Notes under the pieces: model-generated
Told to the model about the DNA's origin: nothing
Seen by the model: the letters and a program-made list of their open reading frames with translations, nothing else
Databases searched by the model: none
Shown: positions 49,947-62,125 of the stretch, piece by piece
Layout of the letters: the number at the start of each line of letters is the position of its first letter
How positions within the stretch are numbered: position 1 is the stretch's first letter
Translations under genes and position numbers: made by a program
Assembly: GCF_026625725.1 (NCBI RefSeq)
Contig: NZ_CP113060.1
Coordinates: forward strand, 3,974,001 to 4,038,000
DNA from: Pseudomonas sp. SL4(2022)
GTDB lineage: Bacteria; Pseudomonadota; Gammaproteobacteria; Pseudomonadales; Pseudomonadaceae
Length of the DNA stretch: 64,000 nucleotides
Direction: 5' to 3'

Positions 49947-51512
49947 ATGCGCAATAATCAGCCCATTACACAACGTGAGCGCACATTCCCGGCGCAGCAA
50001 CGACTCATTTCCACCACGGATCTCAAAGGTCAGATCACTTATTGCAACGACGCCTTTGTGGACATTAGTGGTTTCACTCGCGAGGAGTTGATCAGGGCGC
50101 CGCACAACCTCGTACGCCACCCGGATGTGCCTCCTGCTGTGTTTCAACACATGTGGGATACCCTGAAGAAAGGCCGCCCTTGGATGGGCATCGTCAAAAA
50201 CCGTTGCAAGAGCGGTGACCACTATTGGGTCAATGCTTATGTCACACCGGTGACTGAACACAATCAGGTCATTGGCTATGAATCTGTTCGAGTCAAACCC
50301 ACTGCCGAGCAGGTTCGCCGCGCGGAAGCCCTTTATCAACGGATCAATAGCGGCAAGTCAGCGATCCCCAGCACTGATCGCTGGCTACCAATCGTGCAGG
50401 ATTGGCTGCCATTTATTCTGGTCAGCCAGATCGGCTTCCTGATCGGCGCCTGGCTGGACTCCAGTTGGGGCTTTGCACTCGCTGCAGGGTTATCTATACC
50501 GCTTGGCCTGGCAGGGCTTAACTGGCAGCAACGTGGCCTCGCACGCCTGCTACGCCTGGCTGATCAGACCACTTCCGACCCACTGATTGCGCAGATGTAT
50601 ACCGACAGCCGTGGCGATCAGGGGCGTCTGGAAATGTCCATTCTGAGCCAGGAGGCGCGCCTGAAAACCTGCCTGACACGCCTGCAGGACACCGCTGAGC
50701 AACTCGCTCAGCAAGCCAAACGAGCCGATACACTTGCTCACAGCAGTTCCGCCGGGCTTGAACGCCAGCGCAATGAAACCGATCAAGTCGCAACAGCCAT
50801 CAATGAGATGGCCGCCACCACGCTGGAAGTTGCCAGCAATGTGGCACGCACGGCCATCGCCACTCAGGATGCCAATCGCTTGACCAGTGCCGGCCGCAGC
50901 ATCGCCAGCGAAACCCGTCAGGCTATCCAGCGCCTCTCGCAGTCTGTTGGCGATACCGGTGAGACCGTGACTCGCCTGGCCCATGACAGCAATCAGATCG
51001 GAGGTGTGGTCGATGTGATCAAGGGCATTGCTGATCAGACCAATCTGCTCGCGCTCAATGCCGCTATCGAAGCGGCGCGCGCCGGTGACATGGGACGTGG
51101 TTTTGCCGTGGTAGCCGATGAAGTCCGTTCGCTTGCGCAACGCACGGCCGAATCCACCGGACAGATCCATCAGTTGATCGCCAAGCTGCAACGCACCGCC
51201 GAAGAAGCGGTGATGACCATGGAAATCGGCCGCAAACAGGCTGATGAAGGGGTTGAACGCGTGCAGCAGGCCGATGAGGCCCTGGCCGGTATCAGCGAAG
51301 CGGTAGCCAATATCACCGATATGGCCAACCAGATTTCCGCAGCCGCCGAAGAGCAGAGCGCCGTTGCCGATGAGGTCAACCGCAGCATCACCACCATTGC
51401 CCAGTTAGCCGATCAGACCTCAGGCGAGGCCCATGACACGGCCCTGCTCAGTGCGGCGCTGATGGCCACAGCCAACGGCCAGTATGCTCTGGTTGAACGC
51501 TTCAACCGCTAA
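49947..51512 (+). CDS. aer: Aer-type aerotaxis/energy-taxis receptor
   Basis: A 521-residue methyl-accepting chemotaxis protein with a cytoplasmic PAS sensor. The PAS domain (about 20-115) has ITYCNDAFVDISGFTREELI and the later GDHYWVNAYVTPV. Two hydrophobic segments, WLPFILVSQIGFLIGAWL and FALAAGLSIPLGLAGL, anchor it. The signalling hairpin holds IKGIADQTNLLALNAAIEAA and FAVVADEVRSLAQR. The PAS domain of this family binds FAD or heme and senses oxygen or redox state. It is a single gene, with a ribosome-like AAAGGAA a few bases before the start. Confidence 0.92.
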   Translation: MRNNQPITQRERTFPAQQRLISTTDLKGQITYCNDAFVDISGFTREELIRAPHNLVRHPDVPPAVFQHMWDTLKKGRPWMGIVKNRCKSGDHYWVNAYVTPVTEHNQVIGYESVRVKPTAEQVRRAEALYQRINSGKSAIPSTDRWLPIVQDWLPFILVSQIGFLIGAWLDSSWGFALAAGLSIPLGLAGLNWQQRGLARLLRLADQTTSDPLIAQMYTDSRGDQGRLEMSILSQEARLKTCLTRLQDTAEQLAQQAKRADTLAHSSSAGLERQRNETDQVATAINEMAATTLEVASNVARTAIATQDANRLTSAGRSIASETRQAIQRLSQSVGDTGETVTRLAHDSNQIGGVVDVIKGIADQTNLLALNAAIEAARAGDMGRGFAVVADEVRSLAQRTAESTGQIHQLIAKLQRTAEEAVMTMEIGRKQADEGVERVQQADEALAGISEAVANITDMANQISAAAEEQSAVADEVNRSITTIAQLADQTSGEAHDTALLSAALMATANGQYALVERFNR

Positions 51513-51519
51513 CCATATC

Positions 51520-51542
51520 GGCGCACTGCCGCGCAGTGCGCC
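51520..51542. terminator. Candidate terminator between aer and cti
   Basis: GGCGCACTGC (51520-51529) is perfectly complementary to GCAGTGCGCC (51533-51542) around CGC. It lies in the 43-bp gap of two convergent genes. There is no T-run, so it may act with rho or as a mRNA end. Confidence 0.55.
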
Positions 51543-51555
51543 ACCTGCCCGCGCC

Positions 51556-53835
51556 CTATAAATTCTCATATCGATTCATATCCAGCACGCCGGCTTCCAC
51601 TGGCTCGATCTGCTGGATATAGGCCGACATATCGTGGAAGTAATGCCAAAACTGCGGATGTGTACGGCGAATCCCCCAGCGCTCGACCACCTTATCGAAG
51701 GCTGATTGATCACGCGCCTGTTCCAGCGCAGTGACAAACGCCGCTACCTGCTCTGCCGGGATGTTGAAGATGAAGTTCGGGTAACTGCTGAACACCCCCG
51801 GGTACACCGTCAGGGTATCCAGAGTGGGCTGGTAGCGCAGTTCCTCGCCCAGCATAAAGGCCACATTGCTGTGCGCACGGTTGCGCAACAGGCTGTAAAC
51901 CTCGCGCTGCCCTCCAGCCAGTTCTACGCGTAAAAGTGTGGTTTCCGGCAACTGGTTGATCACCTTGAGCGTGCCACCCGGTTTACCGGTCAGGCGGCTC
52001 AGGGATTGCTCGGCACGCTGTAACTCGGAGGCTATACCGGACCGATGACAATGCGCACCCGTGCAGCGGTTGATCGGGTCAGGCCGGGCGTTCAGGCTGC
52101 CGTAACGTTCCAGCAGCGCCCCGGCAAAGCTGCGTTTCGGGTCACCCGCTGCCAAGCGCAGTGCGCTTGGGCTGTCACTGTCGATGGCCTGATAGTCCAG
52201 CCAGACCTTCAGCTTGCCACTGCTCTGGTACCAATCACTCAGATAGCCCTGGCGCGACTCAGCCGGCATGAGGCGCAGGAAGTTGACCTCGGCACCATTG
52301 CGAATCAGGTCAAAATACAAGCGGGTCTGCGCCTGGTGCGAAACGTTGCCAAACACATCGAAGTTCACTACCAGTTGGTAGTACGTACGCTCCAGCAGTG
52401 GGTAGTCCATCCACCAGAGGGTTTGCGGCACTTCGCCAATCAGCCCTTTGCTCACTGACGCGCTGTCGTGATGGCGGAAGATCGACAGCAGTGCGTTGTC
52501 GTTGCCGGCCCAGATATGCGACCAACTCGCCGCTGGCGCATCAGCGTAGCGCTGCATGCGCAGCGCTTCATAGGCATTGCGCTTGTCCCGGTAGCTGCGC
52601 CACAGGCCCGGTAAATCGGTGATGCCATCAAGCTGTCCCGGCATGGCCAATAACCCGGTGGCCTCCTCACGGTATTGCGCATCAGTGATGTAAAGGTCGT
52701 GCTGTGGGTCCTGGAACATCGCCCAGAAGTTATCGCGAATCACATCCGTGGCGATCTGCCCACGGCAAACTGGCCCGCGAATAAACGTGCGCACAAAGTA
52801 TTCGGCGTTATCCAGCATGAACTGATAACGCGCCTGGGGCGGAATCGCGGCAAAGGTCTCGAATGGATTGGCGCGGCGCTGCAGGCCATATCCGGGCACA
52901 GCGTCGGCCTGCCAGTCACTGGCAAAGAACAATGCTTTGACCCGCGCCAGCTTCGCTGCACTCAACCCGTAGGTGATATGGGTCTTGTGCACGATCACCC
53001 CCTGCACGGGGATCAACCGGTAGTAGAACTCGGTGCCGGGATCATCATTGGGTCGCCGCGTAGCGATGATGTCCACCGGCTGGCCGCTGGGCGTGCGCGA
53101 ACGCACCATCTGGAAGAAGTGCCCCGGCTCACCATCGGTAAAATACAGGTGGGCGAGAAACAGATGCTCGTAGAGCCAGCGCGAAACCAGCGACTCGCGG
53201 GCACCGGGAGCATTCATAAAAGCGTCCCAATTGGCGATCTGCTGCGCCTCAGCCGCACTGGCCTGCAGCGTTTGCTGATCGACCGGCGCGCCCTCGGCCA
53301 GCCAACGCTGGAGCGTCTGGTAGTCCGCCTCGCTCAAGCCGGTAACGGCAAACGGCATGCCTGCCTGCGGATTTTTACGGGCAAACGCCTCAAACTCCTG
53401 CGGAAGCGGACATTGGTTGACCCGGTTGATGCCGATAGCCAACCCGGCCGGCAGTTTGCTATTGGCCGCAAACGGCTGCTGATGACCCAGTTCCAGCATA
53501 CGGGCCATTAAAGCGGCCTGACTGCCCTGCTGATCCAGCACAGACACAAAGTCCTTACGCCGCCACGCGGCCTCACCGTGGGCATCAACAAACAGCCGTG
53601 TAGTGGCCTGCGCCTGGGTGCGCGTGCCGTTATACACCGTGGCCTTACTGGCGCCGCGCAGCACACCTTCACCACTGCCCAGATTAAGCTGGCAGGCCGC
53701 GTCGTAGCAGGCATGGCAGGCCACGCAGTTCTTGGTAAAAATTGGTTGGATATCGCGGCTGTAGGAGATGGGTTCGGCCGCCTGTAATGAGCCGATGAAC
53801 AATAAACACACGCCAAGTAGTAAACGGCAGACCAT
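51556..53835 (-). CDS. cti: Fatty acid cis/trans isomerase
   Basis: Cti isomerises cis-unsaturated membrane fatty acids to trans under solvent or heat stress, in the periplasm. The 759 residues begin with a signal peptide (MVCRLLLGVCLLFIGSLQAA). A cytochrome-c-type heme motif follows at PIFTKNCVACHACYDAACQL (CVACH), as in known Cti. The rest shows the family sequence, for example RDKRNAYEALRMQRYADA and YPNFIFNIPAEQVAAF. ATG 53835 fits the signal peptide; a TTG eight codons upstream opens the frame. It diverges from metH. Confidence 0.93.
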   Translation of the reverse strand: MVCRLLLGVCLLFIGSLQAAEPISYSRDIQPIFTKNCVACHACYDAACQLNLGSGEGVLRGASKATVYNGTRTQAQATTRLFVDAHGEAAWRRKDFVSVLDQQGSQAALMARMLELGHQQPFAANSKLPAGLAIGINRVNQCPLPQEFEAFARKNPQAGMPFAVTGLSEADYQTLQRWLAEGAPVDQQTLQASAAEAQQIANWDAFMNAPGARESLVSRWLYEHLFLAHLYFTDGEPGHFFQMVRSRTPSGQPVDIIATRRPNDDPGTEFYYRLIPVQGVIVHKTHITYGLSAAKLARVKALFFASDWQADAVPGYGLQRRANPFETFAAIPPQARYQFMLDNAEYFVRTFIRGPVCRGQIATDVIRDNFWAMFQDPQHDLYITDAQYREEATGLLAMPGQLDGITDLPGLWRSYRDKRNAYEALRMQRYADAPAASWSHIWAGNDNALLSIFRHHDSASVSKGLIGEVPQTLWWMDYPLLERTYYQLVVNFDVFGNVSHQAQTRLYFDLIRNGAEVNFLRLMPAESRQGYLSDWYQSSGKLKVWLDYQAIDSDSPSALRLAAGDPKRSFAGALLERYGSLNARPDPINRCTGAHCHRSGIASELQRAEQSLSRLTGKPGGTLKVINQLPETTLLRVELAGGQREVYSLLRNRAHSNVAFMLGEELRYQPTLDTLTVYPGVFSSYPNFIFNIPAEQVAAFVTALEQARDQSAFDKVVERWGIRRTHPQFWHYFHDMSAYIQQIEPVEAGVLDMNRYENL

Positions 53836-54003
53836 GGAAACATCTCTAAAAAGGCTCAAGTGCCGATTCTAGCTGGCGTCGGTTAGCAAAGGCCAACCCG
53901 CAAACATGAGTAAGATTCATGTAAAAGCGCAGCCCACTGCAAAAGCGTGCAGCTTTGTTATCATCGCGCATCTTTTTTTCACGCGTCCCAGGTAGTTCTC
54001 TCC

Positions 54004-57720
<3,717 letters not shown>

Positions 57721-57734
57721 GGTATGTAGCAATC

Positions 57735-57759
57735 AAGCCCGCAGCTGCGGGCTTTTTTG
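57735..57759 (+). terminator. Intrinsic terminator after metH
   Basis: AAGCCCGC (57735-57742) pairs with GCGGGCTT (57747-57754) around AGCT, followed by TTTTTTG. Confidence 0.88.
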
Positions 57760-57792
57760 TGACCATCGTCAGCATTGATAAACAAGGATCGT

Positions 57793-58446
57793 ATGTCGCC
57801 CATTGCCTATGTAACCCGCCACCCTTCTGCCGGCCTGCTGTTCGTGCAACTGCTTGGCGTATTGCTTTACCCCTGGATGGAAAGCACCGCGCTTGGCCGC
57901 GCACTCTTCGGTTCATTCGGTCTGGTGGTGCTGGGCCTCGCCTTGCATGTGGTCAAACGCAGTCCAACCCAAAGCTGGATCGCCGTGATGCTGGCAGTGC
58001 TGGTGCTGGCACTGTCGGTACTCGACATACTGCTTCCTTCTGCAACCCTGAAATGGCTGGTCGCCCTGGTTGAGGCAGTCTTTTACTTTTATGCCGCCGC
58101 CAGCCTCATCGCCTACATGACCGCTGACCAGCACGCGACAACCGATGAGCTTTACGCAGTGGGTGCGACGTTCACCTTGCTCGCCTGGGCTTTCGCCTAC
58201 CTATTCAATGTTTGTCAGCTGCTGCTACCCGGCAGTTTTGTGGCAATGGTTGATCCACAGAATGCCCGCAGCTGGATGGAGCTGTTGTTTCTCAGCTTTA
58301 CCACTCTTTCAGGCGTTGGCCTGGGCGATATTCTGCCAGTCACACCCATGGCACGGGCGCTGGTGATGATTGAAGAGTTTGCCGGCGTCATGTACCTGGC
58401 GCTCGTTGTCTCGCGGTTGATCGCATTGCCGATCAACAGGCGTTAA
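57793..58446 (+). CDS. Two-pore-domain-like potassium channel (Ion_trans_2)
   Basis: A 217-residue membrane protein with about six hydrophobic segments: LLFVQLLGVLLYPWM near the N-terminus, then LVVLGLALHVV, WIAVMLAVLVLALSVLDILL, LVEAVFYFYAAASLI and TLLAWAFAYLFNVCQLL, and one after the pore, LVMIEEFAGVMYLALVVSRL. The pore loop reads FTTLSGVGLGDILP, so the filter is GVGLGD instead of the usual GYGD-type, which could change selectivity. ATG 57793 is preferred, since the TTG at 57775 has no ribosome site. No regulatory domain is seen, so gating is unknown. Confidence 0.8.
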   Translation: MSPIAYVTRHPSAGLLFVQLLGVLLYPWMESTALGRALFGSFGLVVLGLALHVVKRSPTQSWIAVMLAVLVLALSVLDILLPSATLKWLVALVEAVFYFYAAASLIAYMTADQHATTDELYAVGATFTLLAWAFAYLFNVCQLLLPGSFVAMVDPQNARSWMELLFLSFTTLSGVGLGDILPVTPMARALVMIEEFAGVMYLALVVSRLIALPINRR

Positions 58447-58546
58447 ACCCTCATGCTAGAGCCCCCTGTAATGAGCACAAAGAGCGGCATAATGCCATTA
58501 TGCAACCATTACCCAGCCAACCTCCCACAGTGCGAAACCTAAGCCA

Positions 58547-59857
58547 ATGCCTGCCATAGTCTTTGTCGCCGGCGGCCTGCTGCTTTTGTCGCTGCTGCTC
58601 TGGTCACTTAACACTCGACGCACCATGCACGTTCAGCTAGGCGTCTACGAACAGCTGCTGAATACGCTCTCGGATGCCGTGTTACAACTCGATCGCAACG
58701 GCAAAATCGATCAATACAACCCTGCTGCCGCTCAACTGTTGGGCAAGAGAGCTGACGAACTTCTGGGTGCATGCGTCTCGGACTATCTACCAACGCTGCA
58801 GCTCAATCTGGAAACTGCAGCCACCCAATGCCTGGAGATTGTCGCAAACTCCGGACATCGTCTGAAAATCGAAGCCAGATGCCTGCGCCTTGGCCATGCT
58901 AAAACCCTTGTACTGCTTCAACCGAGTCATGAACCCTGTCGTTCACAGGAAGATATCGAGCGATTCAAACGCAGCCAGTATTTTGCTCGTATCGGCACCT
59001 GGGACTGGGAGATCAACACCAACCGTTTGTACTGGTCAGACGCGATCTACACCATGTTCGGCCATAAGATAGGCAGTGTGACACCGAGCTACGATCTGTT
59101 CTGCGCAAGCGTGCACCCAGACGATCGCGAGCGTGTGCGCGCTGGGGAACTGCGCTGCATCGAAACCGGTGAAAATCATGACGAGGAATACCGCGTAATC
59201 TGGGCCGATGGCAGCATGCGCTGGCTGCGAGAAACCGGCAATGTGGTCAAAGATGCTCAGGGTAGCGCGGTGAAAATGATGGGGGTGGTGCGCGATATCA
59301 CCGAGGAGAAAGCCTGGGCTCAGCAGCTGCATCAATTGGCGCATCACGATGTTTTAACCGGTCTGCCTAACCGTCTGGTATTCGAGGATCGCCTGGGCAA
59401 TGCCCTGAAACGCGCCCAACGCAACAGCACTCGCGTAGCCCTGGTGTTTATCGACCTTAACGGGTTCAAGGCCATCAACGATGCATATGGCCATGCCGCA
59501 GGAGATGAAGTGCTGATCACCACCGCGCAACGGCTCAAAGGCGCATTGCGCGCCTCCGATAGCGTGGCACGCATCGGTGGAGATGAATTTGTCGTGATTG
59601 TCGAAGGTCTGGCACTCAACAGCAGCCTGGAGCAGGAAGCTCAGACAATCAGCGAAAAACTCTTCGCAACACTGCTGGCACCCTTGGCTATCGCCGGTAA
59701 ATCGCAGTGTATCGGTGCCAGCCTGGGCGTTGCTGCTTACCCGGATCACGCATCAAGCATGGATCGACTGATTCACATCGCGGATCTGGCCATGTACGAG
59801 GCCAAGCGCGGCGGCGAAAATCAGTACCGCCTGGGCAGCAAACGCTCACACGACTGA
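58547..59857 (+). CDS. PAS-PAS-GGDEF diguanylate cyclase
   Basis: A 436-residue membrane protein that should make cyclic-di-GMP. MPAIVFVAGGLLLLSLLLWS is a single N-terminal membrane segment. Two PAS domains follow (about 35-140 and 150-265; the second has YWSDAIYTMFGHKIG and VKMMGVVRDITEEKAWA). The GGDEF domain (about 270-430) is intact: HHDVLTGLPNRLVFEDRLG, the A-site RIGGDEFVVIVEG, and late NQYRLG. An RxxD inhibition site five residues before the motif (RASD at SVARIGGDE) is present. The stimulus is unknown. It lies 100 bp after the ion channel gene. Confidence 0.9.
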   Translation: MPAIVFVAGGLLLLSLLLWSLNTRRTMHVQLGVYEQLLNTLSDAVLQLDRNGKIDQYNPAAAQLLGKRADELLGACVSDYLPTLQLNLETAATQCLEIVANSGHRLKIEARCLRLGHAKTLVLLQPSHEPCRSQEDIERFKRSQYFARIGTWDWEINTNRLYWSDAIYTMFGHKIGSVTPSYDLFCASVHPDDRERVRAGELRCIETGENHDEEYRVIWADGSMRWLRETGNVVKDAQGSAVKMMGVVRDITEEKAWAQQLHQLAHHDVLTGLPNRLVFEDRLGNALKRAQRNSTRVALVFIDLNGFKAINDAYGHAAGDEVLITTAQRLKGALRASDSVARIGGDEFVVIVEGLALNSSLEQEAQTISEKLFATLLAPLAIAGKSQCIGASLGVAAYPDHASSMDRLIHIADLAMYEAKRGGENQYRLGSKRSHD

Positions 59858-59885
59858 CTCGTCCCGCATAAGTTGTATACGAAAG

Positions 59886-59906
59886 CAGCCCGCGCTAGGC
59901 GGGCTG
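59886..59906. terminator. Candidate terminator between cyclase and cysK
   Basis: CAGCCCGC (59886-59893) is complementary to GCGGGCTG (59899-59906) around GCTAG, in the 99-bp gap of convergent genes. There is no long T-run, so strength is uncertain. Confidence 0.55.
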
Positions 59907-59956
59907 TGGGTAATCCGTCATCACGGCCAGCGGCATGCGACCCAAGGCCTGGACGT

Positions 59957-60931
59957 TTACTGCTGCAATTCCTGCTCGGTGAACATGTCACTGAACAGCA
60001 TGCTCGACAGGTAGCGTTCGCCGGAATCCGGCAGGATCACCACGATGGTTTTGCCTTGCATGCCCGGCTCATTGGCCAGGCGCAGGGCCACGGCCATGGC
60101 GGCGCCGCAGGAGATACCGCAGAGGATGCCTTCTTCGCGCATCAGGCGCAGGGCAACCGCTTTGGCGTCGTCATCGCTGACCTGTTCAACGCGGTCCACC
60201 ATGCTCAAATCCAGGTTACCGGGGACGAAGCCTGCGCCAATGCCCTGAATTTTGTGTGGGCTGGGTTTGACCTCTTCACCGGCCAAGGTTTGGCTGATGA
60301 CCGGCGAGCTGATCGGCTCCACCGCTACGGAAAGAATGGCCTTGCCCTGGGTCTGTTTGATGTAACGGGACACACCGGTAATGGTACCGCCGGTGCCGAC
60401 GCCCGAGACCAGCACATCAATCGCGCCGTCGGTGTCGTTCCAGATTTCCGGGCCGGTGGTCTTTTCATGAATCGCCGGGTTGGCCGGGTTGTTGAACTGC
60501 TGCGGCATAAAATAAGTGTTGGCATCGGAGGCGGCGATTTCTGCGGCTTTTTCAATAGCACCCTTCATGCCCTTGGCCGGCTCGGTCAGCACCAACTCAG
60601 CGCCCAGCGCCTTGAGTACCTTGCGGCGTTCCAAACTCATGGACGCAGGCATGGTCAGCAGCAGCTTGTAGCCACGCGCCGCCGCGACAAACGCCAGGCC
60701 GATGCCGGTGTTGCCGGAGGTAGGCTCGACAATGGTCATGCCGGGTTTGAGTACGCCGCGCTCTTCGGCGTCCCAAATCATGCTCGCGCCGATCCGACAC
60801 TTCACCGAATACGCCGGGTTACGCCCTTCGATCTTGGCCAGGATGGTTACACCAGCAGGCCCCAGCCGGTTGATTCTGACCAGCGGAGTGTTGCCAATGG
60901 CCTGGGCGTTGTCAGTAAAGATGCGGCTCAT
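59957..60931 (-). CDS. cysK: Cysteine synthase A (O-acetylserine sulfhydrylase)
   Basis: CysK makes cysteine from O-acetylserine and sulfide with PLP. The 324 residues match CysK rather than CysM: MSRIFTDNAQAIGNTPLVRI, the PLP lysine in NPAYSVKCRIGASMIWDAE, the substrate loop EPTSGNTGIGLAF, the phosphate-binding GVGTGGTITGVSRYI, and a later CGISCGAAMAVAL. It has the longer C-terminus typical of CysK. The gene diverges from moxR over a 214-bp gap. Confidence 0.95.
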   Translation of the reverse strand: MSRIFTDNAQAIGNTPLVRINRLGPAGVTILAKIEGRNPAYSVKCRIGASMIWDAEERGVLKPGMTIVEPTSGNTGIGLAFVAAARGYKLLLTMPASMSLERRKVLKALGAELVLTEPAKGMKGAIEKAAEIAASDANTYFMPQQFNNPANPAIHEKTTGPEIWNDTDGAIDVLVSGVGTGGTITGVSRYIKQTQGKAILSVAVEPISSPVISQTLAGEEVKPSPHKIQGIGAGFVPGNLDLSMVDRVEQVSDDDAKAVALRLMREEGILCGISCGAAMAVALRLANEPGMQGKTIVVILPDSGERYLSSMLFSDMFTEQELQQ

Positions 60932-61053
60932 GACGATGTCCTTGTGCGGTAGTTGCCGAAAGTCCGCCAGACTAAAACGCCCGCGCGCTTGCGTCTAGCA
61001 CGGTAACAGACGCTCGGTGACCCGCCATTCAGTGACTGAATGCCCCGTCTGCG

Positions 61054-61083
61054 TTCACAGTCGCCGGGGCTGCGCGTTATAGT
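61054..61083 (+). promoter_or_regulatory. Candidate promoter of moxR unit
   Basis: TTCACA (61054-61059) and TATAGT (61078-61083) are 18 bp apart, 63 bp before the moxR start. A small palindrome CATTCAG-TGA-CTGAATG lies just upstream (61026-61042) and might be an operator. Confidence 0.4.
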
Positions 61084-61145
61084 CTGGTTTTCACCTACCG
61101 AACCCGCGGGTATGGCCCTGCGCGTTACCGTTCGAGGATTTACCG

Positions 61146-61991
61146 ATGAAGTTCGAAGGCACCCAGTCCTACGTCGCCACCGACGACCTCAAGCTCGCGG
61201 TCAATGCCGCCATCACCCTGCAGCGCCCGCTGCTGGTCAAGGGCGAGCCGGGCACTGGTAAAACCATGCTGGCTGAGCAACTGGCTGAATCATTCGGCGC
61301 ACGCTTGATCACCTGGCACATCAAATCCACCACCAAGGCTCATCAGGGCCTGTACGAGTACGACGCGGTCAGCCGCCTGCGTGACTCGCAACTGGATTCG
61401 GACAAAGTTCACGATGTGCGCAACTACATCAAGAAAGGCAAACTCTGGGAGGCTTTTGAGTCCGAAGAGCGCGTCATTCTGCTGATCGACGAAATCGACA
61501 AGGCCGACATCGAGTTCCCTAACGACCTGCTGCAAGAACTCGACAAGATGGAGTTCTACGTTTACGAGACCAACGAGACGATCAAGGCCAAGCAACGCCC
61601 GATCATCATCATCACCTCGAACAACGAAAAAGAACTGCCGGACGCCTTCCTGCGCCGCTGCTTCTTCCACTACATCGCCTTCCCGGATCGCGCGACCCTG
61701 CAGAAGATCGTCGATGTGCACTACCCCAACATCAAAAAAGACCTGGTCGCTGAAGCGCTGGACGTGTTCTTCGACGTGCGCAAAGTACCGGGCCTGAAGA
61801 AAAAGCCGTCCACCAGCGAGCTGGTTGATTGGCTGAAACTGCTGATGGCCGACAACATCGGCGAAGCCGTGCTGCGCGAACGCGACCCCACCAAGGCCAT
61901 CCCGCCGCTGGCCGGTGCGCTGGTCAAGAACGAGCAGGATGTGCAGTTGCTTGAGCGCCTGGCCTTTATGAGCCGCCGCGCTTCGCGTTAA
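61146..61991 (+). CDS. MoxR-type AAA+ ATPase
   Basis: A 281-residue AAA+ ATPase that acts as a chaperone for assembling metal-cofactor or membrane complexes. Walker A is GEPGTGKTMLAEQLAESFGA (about 36-45), Walker B VILLIDEIDKAD (about 115), then sensor 1 IIIITSNNEKELPDAFLRRC with the Arg finger. The partner VWA gene at 62126 is in the same order as the MoxR/VWA pairs of other bacteria. Note its lack of the MoxR insert beyond the core. The target of the pair is unknown. GAGG precedes the ATG by about 6-7 bp. Confidence 0.9.
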   Translation: MKFEGTQSYVATDDLKLAVNAAITLQRPLLVKGEPGTGKTMLAEQLAESFGARLITWHIKSTTKAHQGLYEYDAVSRLRDSQLDSDKVHDVRNYIKKGKLWEAFESEERVILLIDEIDKADIEFPNDLLQELDKMEFYVYETNETIKAKQRPIIIITSNNEKELPDAFLRRCFFHYIAFPDRATLQKIVDVHYPNIKKDLVAEALDVFFDVRKVPGLKKKPSTSELVDWLKLLMADNIGEAVLRERDPTKAIPPLAGALVKNEQDVQLLERLAFMSRRASR

Positions 61992-62009
61992 GAGACACGA
62001 GTCTCGACC

Positions 62010-62080
62010 TGTAGGAGCCAGCTTGCTGGCGATCCAGCACACTGCTGATGCACCTGATCGCCAGCAAGCTGGCTCCTACA
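62010..62080. repeat. REP doublet (REPIN-like) inside the moxR-VWA unit
   Basis: TGTAGGAGCCAGCTTGCTGG starts a 25-bp arm (62010-62034) that is perfectly repeated in inverted form at 62056-62080. Such paired units are typical of Pseudomonas REPIN elements. The doublet occupies most of the 134-bp gap between moxR and the VWA gene. Confidence 0.92.
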
Positions 62081-62125
62081 CAGAGCGCCCCAACCGGGAA
62101 TGATTCTGCAAGTGAGGACGCAGCC

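Noticed and set aside
53836..54003. Cobalamin riboswitch before metH
   Set aside because: The gap is too short for the roughly 200-nt element, and no B12-box-like motif was seen.
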